The translations under genes were made by a program, and so were the position numbers. Positions 8,374-17,102 of a stretch of 47,537 bases of DNA are shown here, piece after piece. A model generated the notes under the pieces. That model did no database searches and was not told the DNA's origin. It saw only the letters and a program-made list of their open reading frames with translations. The number at the start of each line of letters is the position of its first letter. Positions within the stretch are counted from its first letter, which is position 1. This DNA comes from Gemmatimonadota bacterium (GTDB taxonomy: Bacteria; Gemmatimonadota; Gemmatimonadetes; Gemmatimonadales; GWC2-71-9), in assembly GCA_020350425.1 (NCBI GenBank), contig CP070716.1:101359-148895 (forward strand), given 5' to 3'.

Positions 8374-10122
8374 GTGGAGAACATCGAGATCGCGCACGTC
8401 CTGCGCGACGTGGCAGTACTGCTGGAGATCCGGGGCGCCAACCCATTCCGCGTCCGCGCCTACGAGAACGCGGCCCGCACCATCGAGGGACACACCACGC
8501 CGCTCCGCAAGATGGTGGACGATGGGGCCAATCTCACCGAGCTGCCGGCGGTCGGCAAGGACATGGCGAGCCACATCATTGAGCTCGTCACCGCGGGCCG
8601 GCTGTCACTGCTCGACGAGTTGGCCCAAGAGATCCCCCTCACGCTCATCGAGCTGACACGCCTTCCGGGCGTGGGTGCCAAGAAGGCGAAGAGGCTGTGG
8701 GACGAGTTGGGCGTCGAGACGATCGACGACCTCGAGCGGGCGGCGGGCCAGGGTGACATCGCGCGGCTGGCGGGCTTCGGGGAGAAGAGCCAGCAGAAGA
8801 TGCTCTCGGCGATTGCCGCCTATCGCAGGCGCACGGGGCGGTATCGGCTCGCCGATGCGGAGAAGCTCGTGGAGCCGCTGGTCGAGCACCTCAGGGGGCT
8901 CGCCGGGGTGCAGCGCATCGAGGTGGCGGGTAGCTACCGGCGGCGTCGGGAAACGGTAGGCGACGTCGATCTTCTGGTGATCGCCCGGGAGGCGGAGCAG
9001 GTGATGGAGCGGTTCACCTCCTACCAGGGCGTGCGCCACGTGGAGCTGGCGGGCGCCACCAAGGCCACGGTCGTCCTCACGTCGGGTCTCCAGGTCGATC
9101 TCCGCCTGCTTCCCCCGGAAAGCTACGGTGCCGCCCTGCAGTACTTCACCGGCTCCAAGGAGCACAACGTGAAGCTCCGCAAGCGGGCGGGCGCGCGGGG
9201 CCTCAGCATTTCGGAGTACGGAGTCGTGCGGGTGCCGGAGGGGAGCGACGCGGCCGACGCGGGCCCGGGCGAGCTCGTGGCGGGTCAGGACGAGGCGGAC
9301 GTGTACGCCGCCGTGGGACTGCCGTGGATCGCGCCGGAGCTGCGGGAAGACCGGGGAGAGATCGAGGCGGCCGAAGGCGGCGACCTCCCCGAGCTCATAA
9401 CGATCGAGGATCTGCGGGGCGACCTCCAGATGCACTCCACATGGTCGGACGGCAAGCACTCGATCGAGGAAATGCTCGACGGCTGTCTGGAACGGGGATA
9501 CGAGTACTTCGCCGTGACGGACCACAGCAAGGCCCTGGCCATGACCGGTGGGCTCGACGCGGCCAGGCTGCGGGAGCAGTGGGAGGAGATCGCGGAGGTC
9601 GCCGCCCGGAGGCAGGAGATCCGCATCCTCCGGGGGATGGAGGTGGACATCCTGGCCGACGGGAGCCTCGATCTCGAGGACGAGCTGCTGCAGCAGCTGG
9701 ATGTCGTGCTCGTGTCGATCCACTCCCGGTTCGACCTGCCCGCCGCCCGACAAACTGAGCGGATCCTGCGCGCGGTGGCCCATCCGGCGGTGCACATCCT
9801 TGCGCACCCCACCGGTCGCCTGATCAACCGCCGCGACCCGATGGACTTCGACGTCGAGGAGGTCCTGGCAGGCTGCGCTGAGCACGGTGTGATCGTGGAG
9901 CTCAACGCGCACCCGGAGCGGCTGGATCTGAAGGACACCCACCTCATGCGTGCGCGGGAGCTGGGTCTCAGGGTCTCGCTCGGCACCGACGCCCACCGCG
10001 TGGGCGACCTCGACCTGATGAAGTACGGCGTCGATCAGGCTCGCCGCGCGTGGCTCGGCACGGAAGACGTGGTCAACACCTATCCGCTGGAGCGGTTGCT
10101 CAAGGTGCTCCGAAAGCGTTGA
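8374..10122 (+). CDS. polX: DNA polymerase X (Pol beta-like) with PHP domain
   Basis: This 582-aa protein has N-terminal helix-hairpin-helix repeats (LPAVGKDMA, LPGVGAKKAK). A nucleotidyltransferase core follows, with GSYRRRRETVGDVDLL (the DxD metal pair) and a third aspartate in LQVDLRLL. The C-terminal PHP phosphoesterase domain begins near residue 347. This is the usual bacterial PolX layout for gap filling and base-excision repair, with a 3'-5' exonuclease in the PHP part. One metal motif reads DLQMHSTWSDG, so the first histidine of the usual HxH is Gln352. GTG start at zero distance from the ligA stop. Confidence 0.95.
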   Translation: MENIEIAHVLRDVAVLLEIRGANPFRVRAYENAARTIEGHTTPLRKMVDDGANLTELPAVGKDMASHIIELVTAGRLSLLDELAQEIPLTLIELTRLPGVGAKKAKRLWDELGVETIDDLERAAGQGDIARLAGFGEKSQQKMLSAIAAYRRRTGRYRLADAEKLVEPLVEHLRGLAGVQRIEVAGSYRRRRETVGDVDLLVIAREAEQVMERFTSYQGVRHVELAGATKATVVLTSGLQVDLRLLPPESYGAALQYFTGSKEHNVKLRKRAGARGLSISEYGVVRVPEGSDAADAGPGELVAGQDEADVYAAVGLPWIAPELREDRGEIEAAEGGDLPELITIEDLRGDLQMHSTWSDGKHSIEEMLDGCLERGYEYFAVTDHSKALAMTGGLDAARLREQWEEIAEVAARRQEIRILRGMEVDILADGSLDLEDELLQQLDVVLVSIHSRFDLPAARQTERILRAVAHPAVHILAHPTGRLINRRDPMDFDVEEVLAGCAEHGVIVELNAHPERLDLKDTHLMRARELGLRVSLGTDAHRVGDLDLMKYGVDQARRAWLGTEDVVNTYPLERLLKVLRKR

Positions 10123-10149
10123 TTGGAGGCAAACCGAAAGGATTCCGTG

Positions 10150-10341
10150 ATGGCGAGAATCAAAGTGCGTAAGGACGGCCCCTATCTGGTGACCGGGGAG
10201 GTGGAACTCACGGATCACGAGGGCAAGCCCATTGCCCCCCAGAACCCGGAGAACTTCGCGCTGTGCCGCTGTGGGCACTCGCGCACCAAGCCATTCTGCG
10301 ACGGTGCCCACAAGGCGGTAGGGTTCAACGACCAGGTGTAG
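10150..10341 (+). CDS. CDGSH-type iron-sulfur protein
   Basis: A 63-aa protein with the CDGSH pattern CRCGHSRTKPFCDGAHK: three cysteines and one histidine that bind a [2Fe-2S] cluster. The N-terminal half is a short beta-rich arm typical of the single-domain bacterial members. The ATG at 10150 follows an AAAGGA sequence and gives a normal length. An upstream TTG at 10123 would add nine residues with no family support. It lies between polX and corA. A redox or cluster-transfer role is known for the family; the partner is unknown. Confidence 0.9.
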   Translation: MARIKVRKDGPYLVTGEVELTDHEGKPIAPQNPENFALCRCGHSRTKPFCDGAHKAVGFNDQV

Positions 10342-10380
10342 CGCGGCGCCGGGCTGCCGTGGCCACGAGGAGCATGTCCG

Positions 10381-11466
10381 ATGCAAAAGCTGTTTGCCGG
10401 ATTGTCTCGAAAGTCTGGGCTGGTGCCTGGGACGATGGTTCACGTGGCGGGCGAGCGGCACGACGCCCCCGTGCACATGACCGTCTTCAGCTACGACGCC
10501 GACCACGTGGAGGAGCGAAAGGTTGCCAGTGCGGAGGAGGTGGCGGCCTATCGCGGCAAGCGTGCGGTGACGTGGGTCAACGTCGACGGGGTTCACCGCA
10601 CCGAGGTCATCGAGCAGCTCGGGCGCGTGTTCGAACTGCATCACCTCTTGCTCGAGGACGTCGCGCACACCGATCAGCGTCCCAAGCTGGAGGATTTCGA
10701 GAGCTGCACGTACCTGGTGCTGCGCATGCTGTACGAGCGGAGCGTAGACGCACAGGACGATCACGAATTCGCGATCACCAGCGAGCAGGTGAGCATGATC
10801 GTGGGACCGGATTTCGTGCTCACGTTCGAGGAGGATCCCGGCGACGTGTTCGAGCCGGTGCGGCGGCGGCTGCGGGAAGGCAAGGGACGTGTCCGCAAGC
10901 TCGGTGCCGACTACCTGGCGTATGTGCTCATCGACGTGATCGTCGACAACTACTTCGCGGTGCTGGAGCGGTTCGGCGACGAGGTGGACGAGCTCGAGAG
11001 CGAGTTGCTGGACGATCCGCGGGCCGATCATCTGCAAGAGATCCGCTCGATGAAGCGCGCCATGGTGGAGATGCGGCGGGCGGTCTGGCCGTTGCGTGAC
11101 GCGCTGGCGACGCTCCTGCGCGGTGATGTCAAGCTCTTCAAGAAGGCCACGCTCATTTACGTGCGGGATGCGTACGATCACGCCATGCGCGTCGCCGACG
11201 CGGTGGAGGTGGTGCGGGAGATGGTGGAGGGCATGCTCGAGGTCTACATGTCCAACGTGAGCAATCGCATGAACCAGGTGATGAAGGTGCTCACCGTGAT
11301 CGCGACGGTCTTCATCCCGCTCACGTTCATCGTCGGCGTGTACGGCATGAACTTCGATAACATGCCGGAGCTCCACTGGCGCTACGGGTACTGGATCGTG
11401 TGGGGGGTGATGGCGGTGGTAGGCGTGGCCCTCCTGTCGTATTTCTGGCGCAAGAAGTGGTTTTGA
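10381..11466 (+). CDS. corA: Magnesium/cobalt transporter CorA
   Basis: This 361-aa protein has the CorA layout: a large N-terminal cytoplasmic domain, a long stalk helix rich in charged residues, and two C-terminal membrane helices. The signature YGMNF lies at the end of the first helix (G322-M323-N324) and forms the Mg2+ selectivity ring. PEL(H)W in the following loop is also conserved. It forms a pentameric inner-membrane channel for Mg2+ and Co2+. A GAGGAG ribosome-binding site precedes the ATG. Confidence 0.95.
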   Translation: MQKLFAGLSRKSGLVPGTMVHVAGERHDAPVHMTVFSYDADHVEERKVASAEEVAAYRGKRAVTWVNVDGVHRTEVIEQLGRVFELHHLLLEDVAHTDQRPKLEDFESCTYLVLRMLYERSVDAQDDHEFAITSEQVSMIVGPDFVLTFEEDPGDVFEPVRRRLREGKGRVRKLGADYLAYVLIDVIVDNYFAVLERFGDEVDELESELLDDPRADHLQEIRSMKRAMVEMRRAVWPLRDALATLLRGDVKLFKKATLIYVRDAYDHAMRVADAVEVVREMVEGMLEVYMSNVSNRMNQVMKVLTVIATVFIPLTFIVGVYGMNFDNMPELHWRYGYWIVWGVMAVVGVALLSYFWRKKWF

Positions 11467-11469
11467 GCG

Positions 11470-11498
11470 TTGCGACGCCGCCGCCGGCGGAGTAGCTT
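11470..11498 (+). promoter_or_regulatory. Candidate sigma70-type promoter of etfB-etfA-ETF-QO
   Basis: TTGCGA at 11470-11475 and TAGCTT at 11493-11498 are 17 nt apart, giving a start about 33 nt before the etfB GTG. A perfect 10-bp palindrome, CCGCCGGCGG at 11481-11490, fills the spacer. It may be an operator or the end of a corA terminator stem. Confidence 0.45.
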
Positions 11499-11537
11499 GA
11501 CGGCGCTGTCCACCCTGACGACATCCACGAGGTTCGC

Positions 11538-12290
11538 GTGAAGATCGCCGTGTGCATCAAACGGGTTCCCGACTCGGAGGCCCGGATCAAGGTCGCCGCC
11601 GACGGCAAGGCCATCGACGAGACCGGGGTCAAGTTCGTTCTCAATCCCTACGACGAGTACGCGGTCGAAGAGGCGCTCAAGCTGAAGGAGGGAGCTGGCG
11701 CCGGCGAGGTCGTAGTGGTCTCCATCGGACCGGATGCGGCGCAGGAGACGATTCGCACCGCGCTCGCCATGGGCGCCGACACGGGCGTGCTGCTCAAGGC
11801 CGATGCGGTCGGGCTCGACCCGCTGCCCGTGGCGAAGGTCCTGGCGGCGGAGCTGAAGGACGGCGGCTACGATCTCGTGCTGTTCGGCAAGATGGCCATC
11901 GACGACTCCAGCCACGGCGTCGGACCGATGGTGGCGGAGCTGCTCGGCCTCCCCTGCGTGTCCGCGGTGGCGCACCTGGAGATCAGCGACCGCACGGGCA
12001 AGGCGGAGCGGGAGATCGAGGGCGGTGTCGAGGTCGTCGAGTTCGGGCTTCCGGCGGTGATCACCGCCGACAAGGGGCTCAACGAACCGCGCTATCCGGC
12101 CCTGCGGGGCATCATGATGGCGAAGAAGAAGCCGCTCGAGGTGAAGGACGCCGCACTCGAGCCCGGCGGCATCGAGGTGGTGCGCCTCAGCCCCCCCGCC
12201 GAGCGCAAGGCCGGGCGGATCGTGGGCGAGGGGCCGGATGCCGTGTCGGCGCTGGTCGAAGCGCTCCGCAACGAAGCGAAGGTGCTCTGA
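11538..12290 (+). CDS. etfB: Electron transfer flavoprotein beta subunit
   Basis: This 250-aa protein has the EtfB N-terminus MKIAVCIKRVPDSEA. The domain III nucleotide-binding region follows, with NPYDEYAVEEAL and the stretch ELLGLPCVSAVAHLE. Together with EtfA it forms the soluble heterodimer that accepts electrons from acyl-CoA dehydrogenases such as the glutaryl-CoA dehydrogenase at 4 kb. GTG start with a CGAGG element upstream. Its TGA shares the A with the etfA ATG (TGATG), so equal translation of both subunits is expected. Confidence 0.96.
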   Translation: MKIAVCIKRVPDSEARIKVAADGKAIDETGVKFVLNPYDEYAVEEALKLKEGAGAGEVVVVSIGPDAAQETIRTALAMGADTGVLLKADAVGLDPLPVAKVLAAELKDGGYDLVLFGKMAIDDSSHGVGPMVAELLGLPCVSAVAHLEISDRTGKAEREIEGGVEVVEFGLPAVITADKGLNEPRYPALRGIMMAKKKPLEVKDAALEPGGIEVVRLSPPAERKAGRIVGEGPDAVSALVEALRNEAKVL

Positions 12291-13261
12291 TGGCCAACGT
12301 GATCGCAGTGCTCGAGCAGCGAGAGGGCGCGCTGAAGCGCGTCTCTCATGAGGCACTCACCGCGGCACGGGGGCTGGCCGATGCGCTGGGCGGCGAGGCG
12401 CATGCGCTGATCGTCGGTCCGGCCGGCATCGACGCGGGGGACGCCGCGACGTACGGTGCCGACAAGACCTTCATGGCGGCCGACGACGCGCTACGCCTGT
12501 ACCAGGCCGACCGCTACGCGCAGATCGCGGCGGCTCAGGTCGGGGCAGGTGACTACGCCGCGGTGCTCGTCCCGGCCACGGCGCTCGGCAAGGATCTGGC
12601 ACCCCGCATCGCTGCCAAGCTGGGCTGCCCGCTCGCCGCCGACGTGACGAGCGTGACGCACGAGGGTGGCGTCGTGGTGACCCGGCCCGTGTTCGCGGGC
12701 AAGGCCAACTACACGCTCAGGATCACCGCGCAACGGTGCGTCGTGTCGCTGCGGCCCAATGCGGTCATGCCTGCCGAGGCCACGCGCTCCCCGGCGGTGG
12801 AGGCTGTGGCCGGGGCGAGCGGTGACAAGGCGGCGGTCGCCAAGACGCTGGAGATCAAACAGCCCGAACGGGCGGCACAGGATGTGGCGGAGGCAGCGGT
12901 GGTGGTGGCCGGCGGTCGTGGCCTCAAGGATGCCGAGAGCTTCAAGCTCATCGAGGACTTGGCCGATGCGGTTGGTGGTGCGGTGGGGGCGTCCCGGGCC
13001 GTGGTGGACGCCGGGTGGCGGCCGCACGCGGAGCAGGTAGGGCAGACGGGGAAGGTGGTGAGCCCCAACCTCTACTTCGCCATCGGGATCTCCGGCGCCA
13101 TCCAGCATCTGGCCGGCATCCGCACCGCCAAGACGATCGTGGCGGTCAACAAGGACCCGGACGCACCGATCTTCAAGGTGGCCGACTACGGCATCGTGGG
13201 GGATCTGTTCGAGATCGTGCCGCGGCTGACCGAGGAGATCAGGCGAGCCAAGGAGGGCTGA
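12290..13261 (+). CDS. etfA: Electron transfer flavoprotein alpha subunit
   Basis: A 323-aa protein. The C-terminal FAD domain is clear: GRGL near the domain start, [20 protein letters not shown], and [20 protein letters not shown]. The N-terminal half corresponds to domain I. The start overlaps the etfB stop by one base. The ETF-QO gene follows after 4 nt, so the cluster encodes the complete route from acyl-CoA dehydrogenases to quinone. Confidence 0.96.
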   Translation: MANVIAVLEQREGALKRVSHEALTAARGLADALGGEAHALIVGPAGIDAGDAATYGADKTFMAADDALRLYQADRYAQIAAAQVGAGDYAAVLVPATALGKDLAPRIAAKLGCPLAADVTSVTHEGGVVVTRPVFAGKANYTLRITAQRCVVSLRPNAVMPAEATRSPAVEAVAGASGDKAAVAKTLEIKQPERAAQDVAEAAVVVAGGRGLKDAESFKLIEDLADAVGGAVGASRAVVDAGWRPHAEQVGQTGKVVSPNLYFAIGISGAIQHLAGIRTAKTIVAVNKDPDAPIFKVADYGIVGDLFEIVPRLTEEIRRAKEG

Positions 13262-13265
13262 CCCC

Positions 13266-14924
13266 ATGGCGGGACCACTCATTCCCGCGGAGCACCAGCC
13301 CCACCTCCCCCGCGAGCGGCTCATACTCACCGAGGCGCCGGCCGAAGAGCGCATCGACATGGATGTCGTCTTCGTCGGCGCAGGTCCCGCCGGCCTGGCG
13401 GGCGCCATCCACCTCGCCCAGCTGGTCCAGCGCGACAACGAGTCGGGTGACGGGATCGGCGAGGTGGTCATCGGGGTGCTCGAGAAGGCCGCCTCCCTTG
13501 GCGAGCATTCCCTCTCGGGAGCGGTCGTCAATCCCCGTGCTTTCCGGGAGCTGTTCCCCGGGTCGAGCGACGAAGACTTCCCGTTCGGCGGGCCGGTCGC
13601 CAGGGAGTCGCTCTACTGGCTCTCCGAGCGCCGGGCGCGACGCCTGCCGACGCCTCCCTCCATGCGGAACCACGGCAATTACGTGGCCTCGATCTGCGAG
13701 ATCGTGCGCTGGCTGGGCGAGAAGGCGCAGGAGCTGGGCGTCGACGTGCTTCCCGGCTTTCCGGCAGGCGCGCTGCTCACCGACGGAGAGCGGGTGCTCG
13801 GCGTGCGCACTGTGGCCACCGGGCTCGGCCGCGAGGGCGAGCAGTTGTCCGGCTACCTGCCGCCGGCCGACGTCGTGGCGAAGGTCACCGCGCTGGCCGA
13901 GGGCACGCGCGGCATGCTCTCGCTGGCGTATCAGGAGTGGCAGGGGATCGGCTCCGAAAATCCCCAGATCTACGCACTCGGGGTCAAGGAGCTGTGGGAG
14001 CTCAAGCGGCCGCTGGACCGGGTGATACACACCATGGGATGGCCGCTTCCCAACGACGTGTTCGGCGGGAGCTTCATGTACCCGCTGGAGCCCACGGTAG
14101 CGGCGCTAGGGCTCGTGGTGGGGCTCGACTATCCCGATCGCACGTTCGACGTGCACGACCGGCTGCAGCGCATGAAGGCGCACCCGCTGTTTCGGGAGTA
14201 TCTGGAAGGCGGAGAGCTCGTGGAGTGGGGCGCCAAGACGATCCCGGAAGGGGGCTACTATGCGCTGCCGGAGCGGCTCTCGGGCGACGGGGTCGTCATG
14301 CTCGGTGACTCGGCAGGCTTCGTGGATGTGCCGTCCCTCAAGGGGGTGCACTACGCCATGCAGTCCGGCATGTTCGCCGCACGCGCGATCTTCGAAGCGC
14401 TCAAGGCGGACGACACGTCGCGGGCGCGGCTCGCCACGTACGATCGACTCGTCGCCGAATCCTACATCCGCGACGACCTGTACCGCACTCGCAACGTCCG
14501 GCCGGCGTTCACGGGAGGTTTCTTCAAGGGCGCCATCAGGGCGGGACTGGCGACGCTGACACGCGGGCGGTTCCCTGGCGGGCGAATCGACATGGAGCCG
14601 GATGCCACAGCCTCGCGCCGCCCGGGCGCCGTGCCCCGCGTGCCGTACGACGGCCGGCTCACCTACAGCAAGGTGGATGCGGTCTTCAAGTCCGGGAACG
14701 CGACCCGCGACACCATCCCGAGCCACGTCATCGCCGGCGAGAACCTGCCGCCCGAAGTGGCCGAGTTTTACGCGCACATGTGCCCGGCCGGTGTGTACGA
14801 GGTGAGCGACGGAAAGCTGGTGGTGAACGCCCCCAACTGTGTCGATTGCAAGGCAACCGACGTCGTCGGACCACGCTGGACGCCGCGGGAGGGTGGGGCG
14901 GGACCGCAGTACAAGCGGATGTAG
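13266..14924 (+). CDS. Electron transfer flavoprotein-ubiquinone oxidoreductase (ETF-QO), altered Fe-S site
   Basis: This 552-aa protein begins its FAD domain with DVVFVGAGPAGLAGAIHLAQ and has the ETF-QO blocks ASLGEHSLSGAVVNP, GMLSLAYQEWQGIGS, GSFMYPLE and GCTxPSLKGVHYAMQSG-like sequence. It would pass electrons from reduced ETF to membrane quinone. The C-terminal [4Fe-4S] region normally has one cysteine plus a C-x2-C-x2-C group. Here C506, C525 and C528 are present but the last position, residue 531, is Thr (NCVDCKATDV). The loop after it is also shorter than I recall for mitochondrial ETF-QO. An AAGGAGG ribosome-binding site precedes the ATG. Confidence 0.93.
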   Translation: MAGPLIPAEHQPHLPRERLILTEAPAEERIDMDVVFVGAGPAGLAGAIHLAQLVQRDNESGDGIGEVVIGVLEKAASLGEHSLSGAVVNPRAFRELFPGSSDEDFPFGGPVARESLYWLSERRARRLPTPPSMRNHGNYVASICEIVRWLGEKAQELGVDVLPGFPAGALLTDGERVLGVRTVATGLGREGEQLSGYLPPADVVAKVTALAEGTRGMLSLAYQEWQGIGSENPQIYALGVKELWELKRPLDRVIHTMGWPLPNDVFGGSFMYPLEPTVAALGLVVGLDYPDRTFDVHDRLQRMKAHPLFREYLEGGELVEWGAKTIPEGGYYALPERLSGDGVVMLGDSAGFVDVPSLKGVHYAMQSGMFAARAIFEALKADDTSRARLATYDRLVAESYIRDDLYRTRNVRPAFTGGFFKGAIRAGLATLTRGRFPGGRIDMEPDATASRRPGAVPRVPYDGRLTYSKVDAVFKSGNATRDTIPSHVIAGENLPPEVAEFYAHMCPAGVYEVSDGKLVVNAPNCVDCKATDVVGPRWTPREGGAGPQYKRM

Positions 14925-14943
14925 CGCGCGCCGGCGGACGCGC

Positions 14944-15753
14944 TCAGCTCACTGCCAGAAACCAGTCAAGCGCCGCCTCGGAGATCGCCGCGGGCACTAC
15001 GTGGTCTCCCTCGAACTCCTCAAAGGTCACGTCGTATCCGGCTTCGATCATGCTCGGCACGATTCTGCTGCGCGTGGTGCCGATGGGGAGAACGGAATCC
15101 TGCGTACCGTGGGAAATGTAGACCGACGGCGACCCCACCCGCTCGGCCACCGCCCAGAACCCGGGTGAGTAAGCCACCAGGTGGCTGAACAGGTCGCCGT
15201 TGGCGACCCCGAGCGAGAGGGCGTAGGAGGCCCCGTCCGAGAATCCCCCGAGCGCGATCCTCGTGGGGTCAATCCGGCAGCGCTCGAAGGTGCCCCGCAG
15301 CACCACGTCCAGGGACTCGACGTCCGGCCCGAAGTTGCCCCGGGTCGACAGATCCCAGGTCTCGTCGCGCGAATCGAGAGCCACGAACACCATGCCCCGG
15401 CTCTCGGCGCGCGCGTGATAGCTGTTCCAGTCGGTCGCCCTGCCTCCGGCGCCGTGGAGTGCGACGAAGAGCGGGGCCGGCGTGTCGGGGGAGTAGCTCT
15501 CCGGCACGTACATCACACCGCCCTGGTACTTCCACGCGCCAAGCGAACTGAGGCCGATGGTGGGTGCGAGGGAGGGCTCTCCGGGCCGGGCGGTCAGGCG
15601 CGGGTCGGCCACCTCGCTCGTCGGATCCCCGAACGGCTCCAACTGGCAGCCGGCGAGCACCGGTACGGCCAAGGCGCTGAGGCCGGACCGAATGAAGTCG
15701 CGCCGAGAGAGGCCGTGCGTGCGGCCCGTCCGTGCGTCGTTTGAGGATGCCAT
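14944..15753 (-). CDS. Tat-exported lipoprotein, alpha/beta-hydrolase (esterase-like)
   Basis: A 269-aa protein with a twin-arginine signal (SRRDFIRSGL) leading to a lipobox (VLAGC), so it is probably exported folded and lipid-anchored. The mature part is an alpha/beta hydrolase of the LpqC/polyhydroxybutyrate-depolymerase-like group. An oxyanion region LFVALHGAGG, nucleophile Ser in GGFSDGAS, acid Asp in HGTQDSVLP and His in EGDHVVP make a complete triad. The ATG at 15753 has a GGGAGA ribosome-binding site. It lies at the end of the molybdenum-cofactor gene run, 65 nt after moeA. The substrate is unknown, and co-transcription with the operon is possible but not shown. Confidence 0.85.
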   Translation of the reverse strand: MASSNDARTGRTHGLSRRDFIRSGLSALAVPVLAGCQLEPFGDPTSEVADPRLTARPGEPSLAPTIGLSSLGAWKYQGGVMYVPESYSPDTPAPLFVALHGAGGRATDWNSYHARAESRGMVFVALDSRDETWDLSTRGNFGPDVESLDVVLRGTFERCRIDPTRIALGGFSDGASYALSLGVANGDLFSHLVAYSPGFWAVAERVGSPSVYISHGTQDSVLPIGTTRSRIVPSMIEAGYDVTFEEFEGDHVVPAAISEAALDWFLAVS

Positions 15754-15818
15754 TCGCGTTCTCCCATTGGGTAGTACAGATTGGCGGGCGTGCAAGTTCC
15801 GGACGCTTCGGTGGGAGC

Positions 15819-17072
15819 TCAGAACGGCGCTTCCGTGACGTGCGCAGCCTCGTTCAGCCGAATGGCCCTGAGTGTATCCCCCGGCCCCGCCTCGTCACGG
15901 TCTTCCGGCACGATCAGTAACGCATCCGACCTCGCCATCGACGACACGAACCCGGAGCCCTGCGGTCCGGTGAGCCGTGCCACCAGCGCGTCACCCTCCT
16001 CGATCAGCGTGACGCGCAGGAAATGCGTGAGCCGCGCCGGTGTCTCGAGGCGCTCACCGAGTACGACCGGCACGGTGCGCCGAAACAGTCGGCGGTGGCC
16101 CAGGAGCCTGCGGATTGCCGGGCGCGCGAACAGCTCGAACGTGACCATGGCGCTCACCGGGTTGCCGGGGAGGCCGAGCCACGGCAGTCCGTCGAGCACG
16201 CCGAACCCCACCGGCGCCCCCGGGCGGGAGCGCAGCCGCCAGAAGCGCATCGCGTCGCCCGACGCCTCCAGGATCGCACGCAGGTGATCGTGCTCCCCCA
16301 CGCTCATGCCGCCCGAGGTCACGAGCAGGTCCGCGGCGTCCGCAAGCGCCAGGCGGTCGCGGATCTGTGCCTGATCGTCCCTCACGATGCCGAGGCTGAG
16401 TGCGTCGGCGCCGGCCGCGATGGCCGCCGCGGCCATGCCGTAGGTGTTGGACGAGGCGATCTTGCGGCCGGCCAGGATCTCCTCGCGCTCGTCCTCGTCG
16501 GCGACCTCGTCACCGGTCGAGAGAATGGCGACCGTGGGTCGGCGGTGCACCTCGACCTCGAAGGTCGCCATCGCGGCGAGGAACGCCATCTGCGCCGCGC
16601 CGACCTCGGTACCGGCTGTGAGCGCCACCGTGCCCGCGGCGATATCCTCGGCGCGCGGCCTGACGTTGCGCCCCGCATCGTGCGCGTCGTCGATGCGCAC
16701 GCGGTCTCGGTCCAGCCGTGTCGTGTGCTCCTGGCGAACCACCGAGTCGGCGCCGCTGGGCACCGGTGCGCCGGTGAAGATCCGGGCGCACTCGCCTGGC
16801 CCCAGGGTCCGTGTCGGGAATCCTCCCGCGGGAATCAGTTCGACGACGCGGAGCTCTGCTCCCGCGACCACGTCGCTGGCGCGAGCCGCGTAGCCGTCCA
16901 TGGCGGAGTTGTCCCACGGCGGCAGGTCTATCGGGCTGGTGACATCGGCGGTGAGCACCCGCCCCAACGCGTCGGCCAGCGGTACCCGTTCCTGCTCCAG
17001 CGGCTCGATCTCGGCCAGGATCGCGCGACAGGCCTCGGCTGGGGTGAGGCGAGTCTGCGGGGCGGGAGCCAT
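15819..17072 (-). CDS. moeA: Molybdopterin molybdenumtransferase MoeA
   Basis: This 417-aa protein has MoeA domains in order. The N-terminal region has LPPWDNSAMDGYA, and RIFTGAPVPSGADSVV follows. The MoCF-binding domain has ILSTGDEV, SSNTYG, TSGGMSVGEHD and LPGNPVSAMVTFELF, and the C-terminal beta domain completes the protein. It inserts molybdate (or tungstate) into adenylated molybdopterin. The ATG at 17072 gives the usual N-terminus. A TTG at 17102, directly after the mobA stop, would add ten residues. It sits in the same operon as the oxyanion importer and mobA. Confidence 0.95.
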   Translation of the reverse strand: MAPAPQTRLTPAEACRAILAEIEPLEQERVPLADALGRVLTADVTSPIDLPPWDNSAMDGYAARASDVVAGAELRVVELIPAGGFPTRTLGPGECARIFTGAPVPSGADSVVRQEHTTRLDRDRVRIDDAHDAGRNVRPRAEDIAAGTVALTAGTEVGAAQMAFLAAMATFEVEVHRRPTVAILSTGDEVADEDEREEILAGRKIASSNTYGMAAAAIAAGADALSLGIVRDDQAQIRDRLALADAADLLVTSGGMSVGEHDHLRAILEASGDAMRFWRLRSRPGAPVGFGVLDGLPWLGLPGNPVSAMVTFELFARPAIRRLLGHRRLFRRTVPVVLGERLETPARLTHFLRVTLIEEGDALVARLTGPQGSGFVSSMARSDALLIVPEDRDEAGPGDTLRAIRLNEAAHVTEAPF

Positions 17073-17102
17073 GAGTGACGGTGCCGTGCGGTGGCGCTGC
17101 AA

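Noticed and set aside
6148..8574. Open minus-strand frame of 808 codons opposite ligA
   Set aside because: Mirrors ligA codons and has no domain; typical shadow frame in high-GC DNA.
8605..11376. Open minus-strand frame of 923 codons across polX, the CDGSH gene and corA
   Set aside because: It crosses three clear plus-strand genes; the product is rich in His, Arg, Leu and Val with no motif, as expected from antisense of GC-rich codons.
14923..14944. Hairpin AGCGCG/CGCGCT between ETF-QO and the esterase as a terminator
   Set aside because: Six pairs with a 10-nt loop and no T-run; too weak to annotate in such GC-rich DNA.
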